Source: Sphingomonas mollis
Lineage (GTDB): Bacteria > Pseudomonadota > Alphaproteobacteria > Sphingomonadales > Sphingomonadaceae
Assembly (NCBI RefSeq): GCF_016427505.1
Contig: NZ_JAELXS010000002.1
Coordinates: 310,001 to 374,000 of the forward strand
DNA length: 64,000 nucleotides
Direction of reading: 5' to 3'
The notes under the pieces are model-generated. The model had not been told where the DNA came from and ran no database searches. It saw nothing but the letters and a program-made list of their open reading frames with translations. Of the stretch, positions 27,467 to 39,712 are shown one piece after another. Both the position numbers and the translations under genes were made by a program. Each line of letters begins with the position of its first letter. Within the stretch, counting starts at the first letter, position 1.

Positions 27467-28663
27467 ATGGACCTGCGCTTTACGCCTGAGGAAGAGGCTT
27501 TCCGTGATGAGGTACGCGCTTTCCTCGCCGACAAGCTGCCCGCGCATCTGTCGCGGAAGGTGAAACATGGACTGGCGATGACCAAGGCGGACATGGAGGA
27601 ATGGCACGGCATCCTCCACGCCAAGGGCTGGCTGGCGAGCCATTGGCCCGAACGCCATGGCGGCCCCGGCTGGACGGTGGTGCAGCGATCGATCTTCGAG
27701 GACGAAAGCGCCCGTGCGAATGCGCCGCGCATCGTGCCGTTCGGGGTCAACATGCTGGGGCCGGTGCTCATCAAATACGGATCGGACGAGCAGTGCCAGC
27801 GCATCCTGCCGCGTATTCTCGACGGCACCGACTGGTGGTGTCAGGGATATTCCGAACCCGGCGCGGGATCGGACCTCGCCAGCCTGAAGACCAGCGCGGT
27901 GCGCGATGGCGACCATTATGTCGTCAACGGGCAGAAGACGTGGACGACGCTGGGCCAATATGCCGACTGGATCTTCTGCCTCGTCCGCACCGATCCGACC
28001 GCGAAGGCGCAGGAGGGCATCTCGTTCCTGCTGATCGACATGAAGAGCCCCGGCATCGAGGTGCGGCCGATCGTGCTGCTGGATGGCGATCCGGAGGTGA
28101 ACGAGGTGTTCTTCACCGACGTGCGCGTGCCGGTGGCCAATCTGGTCGGCGAGGAGAACAAGGGCTGGACCTATGCCAAATACCTCCTGACCTATGAGCG
28201 TACGAATATCGCCGGCGTCGGATCGTCGATCGCAGCGTTCGACCGGCTGAAATCGATCGCCGGTCTGTTGACGCGCGGTGGCCGACCGCTGGCGGACGAT
28301 CCATTGTTCGCGGCCCGGCTGGCCCGGATCGAGATCGACCTCGCCAATATGGCGACGACCAACATGCGCGTCATCGCGGCGGCGGCGAACGGAGGCGCAC
28401 CGGGCGCGGAAAGCTCGATGTTGAAGATCAAGGGCACCGAAATCCGCCAGGCGATCACCGCCCTCACCCGTCGCGCCTATGGCCCCTATGCCCAGCCCTT
28501 TATTCCGGAGGCGCTGGAGGATGGCTATAACGGCGAACCGGTGGGGCCGGAGGACGCGGGGTCCGCCGCGCCGACCTATTTCAACTATCGCAAGCTCTCG
28601 ATCTTCGGCGGGTCGAACGAGGTGCAGAAGAACATCATTTCCAAAATGATCGTGGGGCTCTGA
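27467..28663 (+). CDS. Acyl-CoA dehydrogenase, large-subunit-like (PimC type)
   Basis: A 398-aa FAD flavoprotein. The N-terminal alpha domain starts MDLRFTPEEEAFRDEVRAFL. The middle domain has CQGYSEPGAGSDLASLKTSAVRDGDHYVVNGQKTW (FAD and acyl-CoA binding), and the end carries the family signature SIFGGSNEVQKNIISKMIVGL. It matches the large partner of paired acyl-CoA dehydrogenases, often labelled pimeloyl-CoA dehydrogenase. The ATG follows a GGAGAGAG ribosome site. Its TGA overlaps the next gene by one base, and the two probably form one heteromeric enzyme. The true acyl substrate is not readable. Confidence 0.9.
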   Translation: MDLRFTPEEEAFRDEVRAFLADKLPAHLSRKVKHGLAMTKADMEEWHGILHAKGWLASHWPERHGGPGWTVVQRSIFEDESARANAPRIVPFGVNMLGPVLIKYGSDEQCQRILPRILDGTDWWCQGYSEPGAGSDLASLKTSAVRDGDHYVVNGQKTWTTLGQYADWIFCLVRTDPTAKAQEGISFLLIDMKSPGIEVRPIVLLDGDPEVNEVFFTDVRVPVANLVGEENKGWTYAKYLLTYERTNIAGVGSSIAAFDRLKSIAGLLTRGGRPLADDPLFAARLARIEIDLANMATTNMRVIAAAANGGAPGAESSMLKIKGTEIRQAITALTRRAYGPYAQPFIPEALEDGYNGEPVGPEDAGSAAPTYFNYRKLSIFGGSNEVQKNIISKMIVGL

Positions 28664-29757
28664 TGGATTTCCAGCATTCCGAAGACCGGCAGATGCTCGC
28701 CGACACGCTGCGTCGTTTTCTGGCGGAGCGGGCGCCGATCGAGGCGCGCAACAAGGCGGCGTATGGCGAGACCGGCTATAGCCCCGATGTGTGGCGGGGG
28801 CTGGCCGAACTGGGCGTGATCGGCGCGCTGTTCGGCGAGGATGTCGGCGGCTTCGGCGGTGGCGGCTTCGACATCATGGTGGTGTTCGAGGAGATCGGCC
28901 GGGCGCTGGCGGTCGAACCGTTCCTCGGCACGCTGATGGCCGGGCGGGCGCTGGCAGTATCCGGGCGCACGGCCGAGCTGGAGGAAATCATCGCCGGCAC
29001 GACGATCGTCGCCTTTGCCCATGCCGAACCGCAGGACCGCGCCACCGGCGATCCGCTCGCGACGCGCGCGACGGCCGACGGCGATAGCTGGGTGTTGAAT
29101 GGTGCGAAGGCGGTGGTCGTGCAGGCGGAGGCGGCCGACCGGTTGCTGGTGTCGGCGCAGACCGATGCGGGACCTTCCCTGTTCCTGGTCCCGGCCGACG
29201 CAGCCGGCGTGCAACTGCACGGCTATGCGAATGTCGATGGCGGCCGGTCGGCGGAGGTGTCGTTGAAGGACGTCCGGGTCGAGGTATCGGCACGGGTGGC
29301 CGATGACGGCACGGCGGCGATCGCCGCGGCGGAGGCGGCCGGGCTGCTCGCCTTGTCGGCCGAGGCGCTGGGCGCGATGGAAATCGCGAAGTCGGCGACG
29401 ATCGATTACCTCCAGACCCGCAAGCAGTTCGGGGTGCCGATCGGCAAGTTCCAGGCGCTGCAACACCGGATCGCGACGGTTCTGCTGGAGATCGAACAGG
29501 CGCGCTCCGCCGTCATCAATGCGGCCGATGCCTTTGGCGGCGAGACCGCCGATCGCGCGCTGTCCGCGGCGAAATACACGATCGGTGCGACCGGCCAACT
29601 GGTGGCCGAAGAGGCGATCCAGTTGCACGGCGGCATCGGCATGACGTGGGAGCTGCCGCTGTCCCATTATGCCAAGCGGATCACGATGATCGACGGGCAA
29701 CTGGGCGATCAGGACGAGCATCTGCAACGCTATATCGCGCTGGGTCGCGCTGCGTGA
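28663..29757 (+). CDS. Acyl-CoA dehydrogenase, small-subunit-like (PimD type)
   Basis: A 364-aa partner acyl-CoA dehydrogenase. N-terminal MDFQHSEDRQMLADTLRRFL, a middle domain with ATADGDSWVLNGAKAVVVQAEAADR in which the usual FAD-binding motif is weaker, and a C-terminal domain with DYLQTRKQFGVPIGKFQALQHR and EEAIQLHGGIGMTWELPLSHYAKR, both diagnostic. The HGGIGMTWE motif carries the catalytic glutamate position of this subgroup. It is coupled to the upstream dehydrogenase by TGATG. A strong hairpin terminator follows about 110 bases later. Confidence 0.9.
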   Translation: MDFQHSEDRQMLADTLRRFLAERAPIEARNKAAYGETGYSPDVWRGLAELGVIGALFGEDVGGFGGGGFDIMVVFEEIGRALAVEPFLGTLMAGRALAVSGRTAELEEIIAGTTIVAFAHAEPQDRATGDPLATRATADGDSWVLNGAKAVVVQAEAADRLLVSAQTDAGPSLFLVPADAAGVQLHGYANVDGGRSAEVSLKDVRVEVSARVADDGTAAIAAAEAAGLLALSAEALGAMEIAKSATIDYLQTRKQFGVPIGKFQALQHRIATVLLEIEQARSAVINAADAFGGETADRALSAAKYTIGATGQLVAEEAIQLHGGIGMTWELPLSHYAKRITMIDGQLGDQDEHLQRYIALGRAA

Positions 29758-29866
29758 CCGGCGCCGGCTTGGGCGACGGTGTCGCCTGAGCCGGTCGATC
29801 GGCGCGTGTCTATCAGTAGAGCGACGCTGGCCGGAAAGCCGTCAACGGGGACGGGCAGAAACGAAA

Positions 29867-29902
29867 TCAGGCCGGTGTGTCGCCACACCGGCCTGAATTT
29901 TT
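29867..29902. terminator. Strong hairpin terminator after the acyl-CoA dehydrogenase pair
   Basis: TCAGGCCGGTGTG (29867-29879) and CACACCGGCCTGA (29884-29896) make a perfect 13-bp stem with loop TCGC, followed by ATTTTT on the plus strand. On the minus strand it also serves as the exit of the tRNA-Arg gene. This is the clearest intrinsic terminator in the window. Confidence 0.85.
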
Positions 29903-29924
29903 CCATTCCATCCCAATGGGATGG

Positions 29925-30001
29925 TGGTGCGCCCGGAACGATTCGAACGTCCGACCCTCAGATTCGTAGTCTGATGCTCTATCCAGCTGAGCTACGGGCG
30001 C
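29925..30001 (-). tRNA. tRNA-Arg (anticodon ACG)
   Basis: Acceptor stem GCGCCCG pairs with CGGGCGC, followed by A and an encoded CCA. The D loop (AGCTCAGCTGGATAGAGC), anticodon stem TCAGA/TCTGA with loop CTACGAA (anticodon ACG), and T arm GTTCGAATC are all normal. 77 bases. A34 should be edited to inosine, reading CGU, CGC and CGA. Confidence 0.97.
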
Positions 30002-30083
30002 CCGGTGGAGGTGCGCTCTTAGCAGTGTTCGGCGACCGCGCAAGAGCGTTGCGCCGGAAAAGTGAGGATCGTAGGGCCGAAAC

Positions 30084-30578
30084 ATGAAAAAAGTCGCATT
30101 GATCGTTGTTCTGGCGCTGTCGGGCTGCGCCGGAGACCGTGGCACCTATCCGTCGCTCGCCATCCGGCCGACGGAGAAGGTCGGGTTCGCCGAGCCGACG
30201 CCACCACCGCCAACCGTGGCCAAGTCCGATCCGGCGCTCGATGCGACGCTCGCCGGCATGACGGCGAAGCTGCGCGCGATCGTTTCGGGATTCGATGCCG
30301 ATGCCGCGCGGGCCGAGCGGGCCGCCGCCGCCGCGCGGGGGCGGCCGGTGGGCAGCGATCCATGGCTGACCGCGCAGACCGCGCTCGCGGCGCTCGACGA
30401 ATGGCGCGCGCAGGCATCGACGCTGGCGAGCGACGCCAGCCAGTTGGCGAGCGACCGGGCGGCGACGCTGGCGCCTGAATATCCCGGCGTGGATGCGATG
30501 CAACAGGCCGCCACGGCGGAGGCGACGCGGCAGGATGGCGTGATCGGCCGTATTCAGGCGTCGCTGCCGGCCGCCTAG
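30084..30578 (+). CDS. Putative lipoprotein of unknown function (164 aa)
   Basis: Signal MKKVALIVVLALSGCAG with lipobox LSGC (Cys at residue 15), then a Pro-rich stretch (EPTPPPPT) and a long helical region with A/D/R-rich heptad-like spacing, residues about 60-160, including FDADAARAERAAAAARG and SLPAA at the end. Such proteins are usually periplasmic and anchored to the outer membrane. No domain recognised. Its TAG overlaps the stop of the convergent spermidine-synthase-like gene by four bases. Start is ATG about 80 bases beyond the 5' end of the divergent tRNA-Arg. Confidence 0.7.
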   Translation: MKKVALIVVLALSGCAGDRGTYPSLAIRPTEKVGFAEPTPPPPTVAKSDPALDATLAGMTAKLRAIVSGFDADAARAERAAAAARGRPVGSDPWLTAQTALAALDEWRAQASTLASDASQLASDRAATLAPEYPGVDAMQQAATAEATRQDGVIGRIQASLPAA

Positions 30579-32780
30579 AAATCCTTTAGCAGCGGCAGGA
30601 AGCTGGAATAATCGTCGGTCCATGCCGCCAGACCGGGCCGGGTCCGCAGCGCCGTCCAGTCCGGGTCGCCGGCGGTGAACGCCGCCAGCAGTGCCGGATC
30701 GCGCGACAGGGCGATCCAGACCGAGGTGGACGCATCCGCCTGCAACGCGGATGGCCGATGATGGAACTGCGCCGCGTGCCAGCCGTCCTCGCGCGCCACG
30801 GCGGCGACGACGGGTTCCAGATCGAGGAAGCGGTTCGAGATATGGACCAGCAGCAGCCCACGCGGACCCAGCACGCGAGCGTAGGTGACGAACGCCTCCC
30901 GCGTCATCAGATGCATCGGCACCGCGTCGGATGAAAACGCGTCGAGCGCCAGCAGGTCGAGGCTGTTCGACGGCTCGTTCTCCAAGCTGATCCGCGCGTC
31001 ACCCAGCCGGATGACCGGGTTCGGCAGACAACGAGAGAGGTAGGTGAACTGACCGGTGTCGCGCGCGATATGGATCACCGCCGGATCGATCTCGTAGAAG
31101 CGCCAGTCCTGTCCGGCGCGGGCGTAGCAGGACAGCGTTCCCGTCCCCAGACCGACCACGCCGACGCGGGCGTGCGGGCCATATAGCCGGGGCAGCGCCA
31201 GCATCGCCTGCCCGACGCCGGAGCCGGGCGCGTAATAGGTCGTCGGCGTCCGCTCCCGCTCCACGCTGCCGCGCAACTGGATGCCATGGACGGTGGTGCC
31301 GTGGTCCAGCTCGCGAAGACCGGTGCCGTCGCGCACGGTGTACACGCCGAAATAGCTGCGGACCCGCGCACCCGGCTCGATCGACAGCGCCAGCGATCGA
31401 TAGCCACCGAACAGGATCAGGGCGCTGGCCAGCACGGCCAGATAGGCGGGCTTCGTACCGATCGCCGCCAGTCCGGCGGCGGCAATGACGAGGAAGAGCA
31501 GCCCCTGCGCGCTATTGCCCGACAGGCCATCGGGCGTGGCGAATGCGATCGCGAAGAGCAACGCCAGCGCGGCGATCACCGCGGCCAGCGCATAGCGGCG
31601 ATGCGGCCCCAACCACAGGTTGCGGAGACTGGCGAGCAAATAGATCTGCGGTACCAGCATGCCCGCCGCCAGGATCAGCAGCGGAAATTCATAGGTCCAG
31701 TCGAACACCACCGGCGCGATCAGCCCGGCGAAGACACCGCCCAGCGCGCCGCCGGTCGACATGGCAAGATAGAAGCCTGTCAACCGGTCGGGTGCCGGTC
31801 GCCGCCGGTACATCAGCGTATGCAGCGCGACCGAGGCCACGAACAGCAACATCAGCGCGATCATCAGGTTGACCACGGGGCGTTGCTGATACCCGCCCAT
31901 GATGATGCCGCCGAACAACAGGATGGTGATCGGCGCGACGCGGGTGATGAAGTCGGCCACGTCGCGACGCTCGGCGAAGGCGACGGTGAAGCTCAGCAGG
32001 TACAGACCCAGCGGCAGCACCCATAACAGCGGCATCGCGACGATGTCGGTCGTGATATAGGTAGACGTCGCCAGCATCAGGCCGGACGGCACCAGCGCCA
32101 GCACGATCCAGTGCGCCACCTGCCGGCGATCCGGCGCGATGCTTGCCCGCGATGCGACCGTGACGAGCGGTTCGCGGCGGGGCAGCATCGTGATGCACAC
32201 CAGCACCAGAACGGCCAGCAACACATAGCCGCCGCTCCACAACAGACTCTGCGCATGGACGGGCAAGGCCGGCTCGACAATCAGCGGATAGGCGATGAGA
32301 CCGGCAAAACTGCCGAGGTTCGAGGCGGCGTAAAGCGCGTACGGGTCCTGCCCGCCGCTCGCGACGCTGAACCAGCGTTGCACCAGCGGCGCCTGTGCCG
32401 AGACCGCGAAGAATAACGGCCCGATCGACCCGACCAGCAGCCACGGCACCCATAGCGCCGGCTGAGCGCCCGCCGGCAGTTGCGCATTCATCAGCCCGAT
32501 CGGCAGCCATAGCGCCGCCATCAGCAGCACGCCGAGATGCACCAGCCCCTGATGCCGCGGCCGCAGCCGTCCGATCGCATGGGCATAGGCATAGCCGCCG
32601 AGCAGCAACGCCTGATAGACCAGCATCGCCGAGTTCCACACCGCCGGTGCGCCGCCGAGCCGGGGCAGCGCCATGCGGGCGACCATCGGCTGGACGAGGA
32701 ACAGGAGGAACGAGCCGGTCAGGATCGTCACGACGAACGGCGCACGCCCGATCCACCATCCCGCCCGTGCCGGGCCGGCT

Positions 32781-32788
<8 letters not shown>
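30575..32788 (-). CDS. Membrane-anchored spermidine synthase-like protein (fused MFS/SpeE-type)
   Basis: A 737-aa protein. Residues about 15-480 hold roughly ten hydrophobic helices of the fused MFS/spermidine-synthase family. The C-terminal part (about 500-737) is a Rossmann-type aminopropyltransferase-like domain, with the SAM-type loop VGVVGLGTGTLSCYARAGQDW and FYEIDPAVIHIARD, and an acidic residue in LDLLALDAFSSDAVPMHL. Canonical SpeE substrate residues are hard to judge by eye. Family members are widespread with unknown substrates. It overlaps the GNAT gene start by eight bases on the same strand. Confidence 0.85.
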
Positions 32789-34297
<1,509 letters not shown>

Positions 34298-34363
34298 TTA
34301 AGTCCTTGCGGGATCGCGCCGCCCCCCGCAAGCGTTAGCGCGATAGTTCCGGGAGTGTATCGA

Positions 34364-35248
34364 ATGCGCGAGATCAAGTCCGCCGCGATGGTGGTGAATG
34401 CAAAGTCTCGCAAAGGACAGAAGCTGTTCAAGCAGGCGTGCGCCGCGATGAAGGGCCTGCCGTACGACGTCGATGCGCGCGCGGTCGAAAATCCGAAGGA
34501 TCTGGAGAACGCCGTGCGCGACGTGCTGGCGGCCGGGCCGGATCTGGTCATTCTGGGCGGCGGCGACGGGACGATCAGCGGGCTGGTCGACCTGCTGGTC
34601 GGGCATGACGTGATCCTGGGCGTGCTGCCACTGGGGACGGCGAACAGCTTCGCCCGGACGCTGGGTATCCCGCTGACCGTCGATGGCGCGGTCGAGGTGC
34701 TGCGGACGGGACAGCCGCGGCGGATCGATCTGGGGATGATCGATGGCGACTATTTCGCCAATTGCGCGGCGATGGGGATCAGCCCGCAGATCGCCGAGAC
34801 GGTGCCGCACGGATTGAAGAAGGTGCTGGGCATGGTCGGCTATCTGGGCTGGGCCACATATCAGTTCGCGCGGTTCAGGCCGTTCACGCTGATCGTCGAT
34901 GACGGGACGAAGAAGCGCAAGATGCGGGTCGTGGAGGTGCGCATCTCCAATGGCCCCTATCATGGCGGCACCTGGCTGGTGGACGAGGCGTCGGTCGATT
35001 CGGGCGAGATCGTGGTTCAGGCGGTGCGCGGGCATTACAAGCGCAGGCTGGCGTATAACTGGGCGGCGAGCTTCTTCGGGATGAAGGAGCGGCATCAGGA
35101 TACGATCAGCTTTTCCGGGACCAAACTGACGATCGAGACGCAGCCGCCGCTGCCGATCTCGATCGATGGCGAGGTGCTGGCCAAGACGCCGATCACCGCC
35201 CGGATCGCGGCGGGGGTGATCGAGGTGATGGCGCCGGTCGTGGCGTGA
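34364..35248 (+). CDS. Diacylglycerol/sphingolipid kinase-family protein (YegS/DgkB-like)
   Basis: A 294-aa ATP-dependent lipid kinase-like protein with the nucleotide motif LVILGGGDGTISGL (GGGDGT at 65-70) and the conserved LPLGTANSFARTLG at about 88-101, plus a C-terminal beta sandwich. Sphingomonads make glycosphingolipids, so a lipid substrate is natural, but the sequence cannot decide between diacylglycerol and sphingoid bases. The real start is ATG 34364, with GGGAG 8-12 bases upstream; the longer frame is shadow of hemB. A terminator hairpin follows. Confidence 0.88.
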   Translation: MREIKSAAMVVNAKSRKGQKLFKQACAAMKGLPYDVDARAVENPKDLENAVRDVLAAGPDLVILGGGDGTISGLVDLLVGHDVILGVLPLGTANSFARTLGIPLTVDGAVEVLRTGQPRRIDLGMIDGDYFANCAAMGISPQIAETVPHGLKKVLGMVGYLGWATYQFARFRPFTLIVDDGTKKRKMRVVEVRISNGPYHGGTWLVDEASVDSGEIVVQAVRGHYKRRLAYNWAASFFGMKERHQDTISFSGTKLTIETQPPLPISIDGEVLAKTPITARIAAGVIEVMAPVVA

Positions 35249-35306
35249 CGGGGCTTATTGCGAATAGAAGTTCGCGCTGGTTCGCACCAAGAAGGGTTTT
35301 CCGTCG

Positions 35307-35336
35307 AAGAGCTTTTCTATAAAACGCTCTTTTTAT
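35307..35336 (+). terminator. Intrinsic terminator after the lipid kinase gene
   Basis: AAGAGC (35307-35312) and GCTCTT (35326-35331) frame an inner TTTT/AAAA pairing with loop CTAT and one bulged C, followed by TTTAT. It sits about 60 bases past the stop in a markedly AT-rich stretch shared with the end of the convergent MATE gene. Confidence 0.75.
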
Positions 35337-35369
35337 CAGTGTCCTGACTGAATATTCTAATAATATACT

Positions 35370-36794
35370 TCACGCCTTTTGCGGCACTTCACTAGCAGCC
35401 TGCGGCTGGCCATCCTCCCCGTGCCGGGGAACAAGCAGGGCCGTTCTCCGCCACGGACCGTAAAGATAATAGAACGTAGCGCCCAGCAGCGTCGCGGCGG
35501 AGCCGGCGGGGAAGCTCCACCACAGGGCGTCCGCACCGAGCGTCTTGCGGAGCGCCAGCGCGAGGCCGAGGCGGACGGGGAACATGGCGGTGAACAGGAT
35601 CAGCAGCGGCCCCCATACCGCACCGTTGGCGCGGACGGTGCCGAACAGGACCATCGTCGCGCCGAACAGCAGGAAGCTCCACGTCGCGATCAGGCTGATC
35701 CGCTGGGCGATCGGGATCGCGGGGCTATCGGCGCTGAGGAACAGGCCGAGCGTCGTCCGGTCGAACCAGATCACCGCACCGATCATCACGCCGGTCAGGC
35801 CGAGATTATAGAGCAGGCCGGCACGGGTGATCTGCGCCACCCGGTCCCACCGGTTCGCGCCGATATTCTGCGCGGCCATCGCACTGACCGCGGCGCCCAC
35901 CGCGAGCGCGGGCATCTGGACATAGGCCCAGAGTTGCAGCGTCACGCCATACGCCGCGCTGGTCGCCACGCCCTCCCGATTGACGAGGCCGATCATCGCC
36001 AGCGAGGCGACGGAAATGACGAGCATCTGCGCGCCGATCGGCAGCCCCTTGCCCACGATCAGGCGGACCAGTGCCGGATCGGGGCGGACGAAGGTGAGTT
36101 CGGCGCCCTTCAGCCGGATCGGCAGGTCGCGCCAGTTGATATAGGCGGCCAGCGCGATGACCGAGACGCTGCCCGAGATCAGCGTCGCCAGCGCCGATCC
36201 GGCGATGCCCAGCCGCGGGAACGGGCCGATGCCGATGATGAGCAGCGGATTGAGACCGGCGTCAAGGATGACGCCCAGCACCATGAACCACAGAGGCGTC
36301 ATGGCATCGCCGGTGCCGCGCAGGCCCATCATGATGAGGACGATCATCATCGACGCGGGCAGGCCGAGGAAGATGACGCGGAGATAATCCTCCGCCAGCG
36401 GCAGGGCCGGCCCCGGCGTGGCGAGCAGGACGAGGATGTCGTGCGAGAAAGTATAGCCGAGCACCGCGACGATGCACGACACCACCAGCACGAGGCCGAT
36501 CGCGGAGCCGAAGGCGCGGCGCGCGCCCTCGACATCGCGGCGGCCCCAGCTCTGGCCGACCAGGATCGTTGCCGCCATGCCGAAGCCGAACACCGCGCCG
36601 AACATCAGGAACATGATGATATTGGCGTTCGAGGTTGCGGCCAGCGCATCCTCGCCCAGGAAACGGCCGACCCAGATCGCGTTGATCGATCCGTTCAGCG
36701 ACTGGAGGATGTTCGATCCCAGGGTCGGCAGCGCAAAGGCGATCAGCGTCTTGCCGATCGGGCCGGTGGTGAGATCGCGTTGGGGCTTCGCCAC
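35370..36794 (-). CDS. MATE-family efflux transporter
   Basis: A 474-aa membrane protein with about 12 transmembrane helices in two six-helix halves, of the multidrug and toxic compound extrusion family (proton or sodium antiport). Signatures include the opening IGKTLIAFALPTLGSNILQSLNGSINAIWVGRFLG, the motif GQSWGRRDVEGARRAFG after helix 2, and the repeat-half motif NIGANRWDRVAQITRAG. Substrate not predictable. It stands alone on the minus strand, separated from valS by a 228-base repeat-bearing stretch. Confidence 0.92.
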   Translation of the reverse strand: MAKPQRDLTTGPIGKTLIAFALPTLGSNILQSLNGSINAIWVGRFLGEDALAATSNANIIMFLMFGAVFGFGMAATILVGQSWGRRDVEGARRAFGSAIGLVLVVSCIVAVLGYTFSHDILVLLATPGPALPLAEDYLRVIFLGLPASMMIVLIMMGLRGTGDAMTPLWFMVLGVILDAGLNPLLIIGIGPFPRLGIAGSALATLISGSVSVIALAAYINWRDLPIRLKGAELTFVRPDPALVRLIVGKGLPIGAQMLVISVASLAMIGLVNREGVATSAAYGVTLQLWAYVQMPALAVGAAVSAMAAQNIGANRWDRVAQITRAGLLYNLGLTGVMIGAVIWFDRTTLGLFLSADSPAIPIAQRISLIATWSFLLFGATMVLFGTVRANGAVWGPLLILFTAMFPVRLGLALALRKTLGADALWWSFPAGSAATLLGATFYYLYGPWRRTALLVPRHGEDGQPQAASEVPQKA

Positions 36795-36912
36795 GGCCGC
36801 TCCTGCCTTGATGTGGTTCGGGAGAGGCCCGATCGGGTGTGGCTATGCCTGATCGGGGGGCCGCAGGACAGATGTTCGGTGCGGTTTTAGAGTTTGGACA
36901 CCGCTCACTGTT

Positions 36913-36998
36913 CCCCGGCGGAGGCCGGGGTCCAGTTGGGCGAATGATTGTAACGACCTACAACGGCTTTCCCAACTGGGCCCCGGCCTTCGCCGGGG
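36913..36998. repeat. Pair of inverted CCCCGGC hairpins forming a larger palindrome
   Basis: Left unit: CCCCGGC/GCCGGGG around GGAG (36913-36930), then CCAGTTGGG. Right unit: CCCAACTGG, then CCCCGGC/GCCGGGG around CTTC (36981-36998). The two units are mutually inverted over 86 bases, between the MATE gene and valS. Same core as 13022-13047. Confidence 0.8.
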
Positions 36999-37022
36999 CA
37001 CGGGTAATGATCGTCTGGCGGA

Positions 37023-39665
37023 TTACCCCAATCGCCCCAGCGCCGCGTGCAGGCGAGCGGCCTCCGCCATCTTGTCGGCGTGGTCGGCGCGGGCCTTTTC
37101 GACGGCTTCGGGCTTGGCGCGTTCGACGAAGCTGGCGTTCGACAGGCGGCCGCCGAGCGCGTCGCGCTCCTTTTCCGCCGCCGCGATCGCCTTGGTCAGG
37201 CGGGCGCGTTCGGCGTCGAGGTCGATCACGCCTTCGAGCGGCAGGACGAACGTCGCCTCGTCCACGACGACCTGTGCCGCGCCGCCGGTCGATTCGCCGA
37301 CGGTCAGGTCGACGCGGGCGAGACGGGCGATGACCGCTTGTTGGCGGACCAGCCGGTCGGTGGTCAGGTCGCCGGAATCGCGGACATGGAGCGGCAGGCG
37401 GGCGCCCGGCGGTACGTTTAGTTCGGTGCGGGCGGCGCGGATTTCGGAGACGAGGCGGATCAGCCAGTCGATCTCCTTGCTCGCCGCCGGATCGAGCGCG
37501 CGGGCGTCCGGCATCGGCCATTGCCCAACGATCAGGTCGTGATCGCGGGTTGCCAGACCATGCCACAGTTCCTCGGTGATGAACGGCATGAACGGGTGCA
37601 GCAGGACGAGTATCTGGTCGAGCGTCCAGCCGGCGACGGCCTTCGTCTCGTCATCGATCGTGCCGCGGTGCTCGCCGTTCGACACGGGCTTGATAAGCTC
37701 GACATACCAGTCGCAAAACCGGCTCCAGACGAACTGGTAGATCGCGTTGGCGGCGGCATCGAAGCGGTATTCGGCGAGCGCGAGGTCGACCGCCTGTATC
37801 GTCGCGACGCATTCGGCGACGATCCACTTGTTCACCGCATGGGTGGCGACGGGCGGTTCCAGCGTGGTCGATCCGCCGATGCCGTTGAACTGGCAGAAGC
37901 GTGCGGCATTCCAAAGCTTCGTCGCGAAGTTGCGATACCCCTCGACCCGCTTCTCATCCATCTTGATGTCGCGGCCCTGGCTTTCCATCGCCGCCATGAA
38001 GAAGCGCAGCGCATCGGCACCGTATTTGTCGATCAGTCCCAGCGGATCGACCGTATTGCCCTTCGACTTCGACATCTTCGCGCCATCGGCAGCGCGGACG
38101 AGACCGTGGAGATACAGCGTCTTGAAGGGCACATCTCCCATGAAATGGATGCCCTGCATCATCATGCGGGCGTTCCAGAAGAACAGAATGTCGAAGCCGG
38201 AAATCAGGACGTCGTTGGGGTAGCGGCCGCCGAGCCTCGCATCGTTATTCTCGGGCCAGCCGAGCGTGGCGAAGGGCCAGAGGGCGGACGAGAACCATGT
38301 GTCGAGGACATCGGGATCGCGGGTGAGCAAGACGCCCTCGCCCGCCTGCGCCTGTGCCTCTTCCTCGGTTTCGGCGACGAAAATCCGGCCATCGTCCGCG
38401 AACCATGCCGGAATCTGATGCCCCCACCACAATTGCCGCGACACGCACCAGGGCTGGATGTTCTCCATCCAGTTGAAGAAGGTCTTCTCCCATGTCTTCG
38501 GTACCAGATGGATCGCACCGGAGCGGACGGCCTCGATTGCCGGCTGGGCCAGCGTCTTGGCGTCGACATACCATTGGTCGGTCAGCCACGGTTCGATGAC
38601 CACGCCGGAGCGGTCGCCATAAGGCGTCTGGATAACGCGGTCCTCGACGCGCTCCAGCGCGCCGGCTTCCTCCAGCATCTCGACGATGCGGGTGCGCGCG
38701 GCGAACCGATCGAGGCCGACCAACTCGGCGGGAACGCCGCCGCAATCGACGATGCGCGCCCTGGCATCGAGCATGTTGAGCATGTCGCGCGCCTCGATCC
38801 CGGCGCGACGTCCGACCTCGAAGTCGTTGAAATCATGGCCGGGGGTGATCTTCACCGCGCCGCTGCCCAGTTCCGGGTCGGCATGTTCGTCGGCGACGAT
38901 GGGGATCAGGCGACCGGTGATCGGCAGCTTGACCATCTGACCGATCAGCGCGGTGTAGCGCGCGTCGGCGGGGTTCACCGCGACGGCCATGTCTGCGAGC
39001 ATTGTCTCGGGACGCGTAGTCGCGACCGAAATGGTGCCGCTGCCATCGGCGAGCGGATAGGTCAGGTGCCAGAACTTGCCCTGAATCTCGCGCGTCTCGA
39101 CTTCCAGATCGCTGATCGCGGTGCCGAGGCCCGCGTCCCAGTTCACCAGCCGCTTGTCGCGATAGAGCAGGCCCTGTCTGTGAAGCTCGACGAACACCTT
39201 CAGGACGGCGGCGGAGAAGCCCTCGTCCATGGTGAAGCGCTCGTTCGCCCAGTCCATCGAACAGCCGAGGCGGCGGAGCTGGCCGGTGATCTGGCCGCCC
39301 GATTCCGCCTTCCACGCCCAGACCTTGTCAATGAAGGCGTCGCGGCCGAGATCGGTCCGCTTGACGCCGTCCTTCGCCAGATTGCGCTCCACCACCATCT
39401 GCGTGGCGATGCCGGCGTGATCGGTGCCGACGACCCACATCGCATCCTTGCCCTTCAGCCGGGCGTGGCGGGTCAGGATATCCTGCAACGTGTTGTCGAG
39501 TGCGTGGCCGATGTGCAGGCTGCCGGTGACGTTGGGCGGCGGGTTGACGATCGTCCATGGCTCCGCGCCCGGCCGGTCGGGGCGGAACAGGCCGTTCGCC
39601 TCCCAATGCGCGTACCAGTGTTGCTCGATGGCGGCGGGATCGAAGGTTTTCGGAAGCTCGGTCAT
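37023..39665 (-). CDS. valS: Valyl-tRNA synthetase
   Basis: Class I aminoacyl-tRNA synthetase charging tRNA-Val. 880 aa. HIGH motif at about 51-54 ([16 protein letters not shown]), an editing domain in the middle ([15 protein letters not shown]), KMSKS in [15 protein letters not shown] around residue 530, the anticodon-binding helices, and a C-terminal coiled coil ([32 protein letters not shown]). Length and order are standard. No T-box or other leader is evident upstream. It follows the S9 peptidase by 47 bases, which hold an imperfect hairpin. Confidence 0.97.
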   Translation of the reverse strand: MTELPKTFDPAAIEQHWYAHWEANGLFRPDRPGAEPWTIVNPPPNVTGSLHIGHALDNTLQDILTRHARLKGKDAMWVVGTDHAGIATQMVVERNLAKDGVKRTDLGRDAFIDKVWAWKAESGGQITGQLRRLGCSMDWANERFTMDEGFSAAVLKVFVELHRQGLLYRDKRLVNWDAGLGTAISDLEVETREIQGKFWHLTYPLADGSGTISVATTRPETMLADMAVAVNPADARYTALIGQMVKLPITGRLIPIVADEHADPELGSGAVKITPGHDFNDFEVGRRAGIEARDMLNMLDARARIVDCGGVPAELVGLDRFAARTRIVEMLEEAGALERVEDRVIQTPYGDRSGVVIEPWLTDQWYVDAKTLAQPAIEAVRSGAIHLVPKTWEKTFFNWMENIQPWCVSRQLWWGHQIPAWFADDGRIFVAETEEEAQAQAGEGVLLTRDPDVLDTWFSSALWPFATLGWPENNDARLGGRYPNDVLISGFDILFFWNARMMMQGIHFMGDVPFKTLYLHGLVRAADGAKMSKSKGNTVDPLGLIDKYGADALRFFMAAMESQGRDIKMDEKRVEGYRNFATKLWNAARFCQFNGIGGSTTLEPPVATHAVNKWIVAECVATIQAVDLALAEYRFDAAANAIYQFVWSRFCDWYVELIKPVSNGEHRGTIDDETKAVAGWTLDQILVLLHPFMPFITEELWHGLATRDHDLIVGQWPMPDARALDPAASKEIDWLIRLVSEIRAARTELNVPPGARLPLHVRDSGDLTTDRLVRQQAVIARLARVDLTVGESTGGAAQVVVDEATFVLPLEGVIDLDAERARLTKAIAAAEKERDALGGRLSNASFVERAKPEAVEKARADHADKMAEAARLHAALGRLG

Positions 39666-39712
39666 GCCGCGCTCTTAGCCACTCCATCTCCCAGGCGAAA
39701 GCTGGGGAGACG

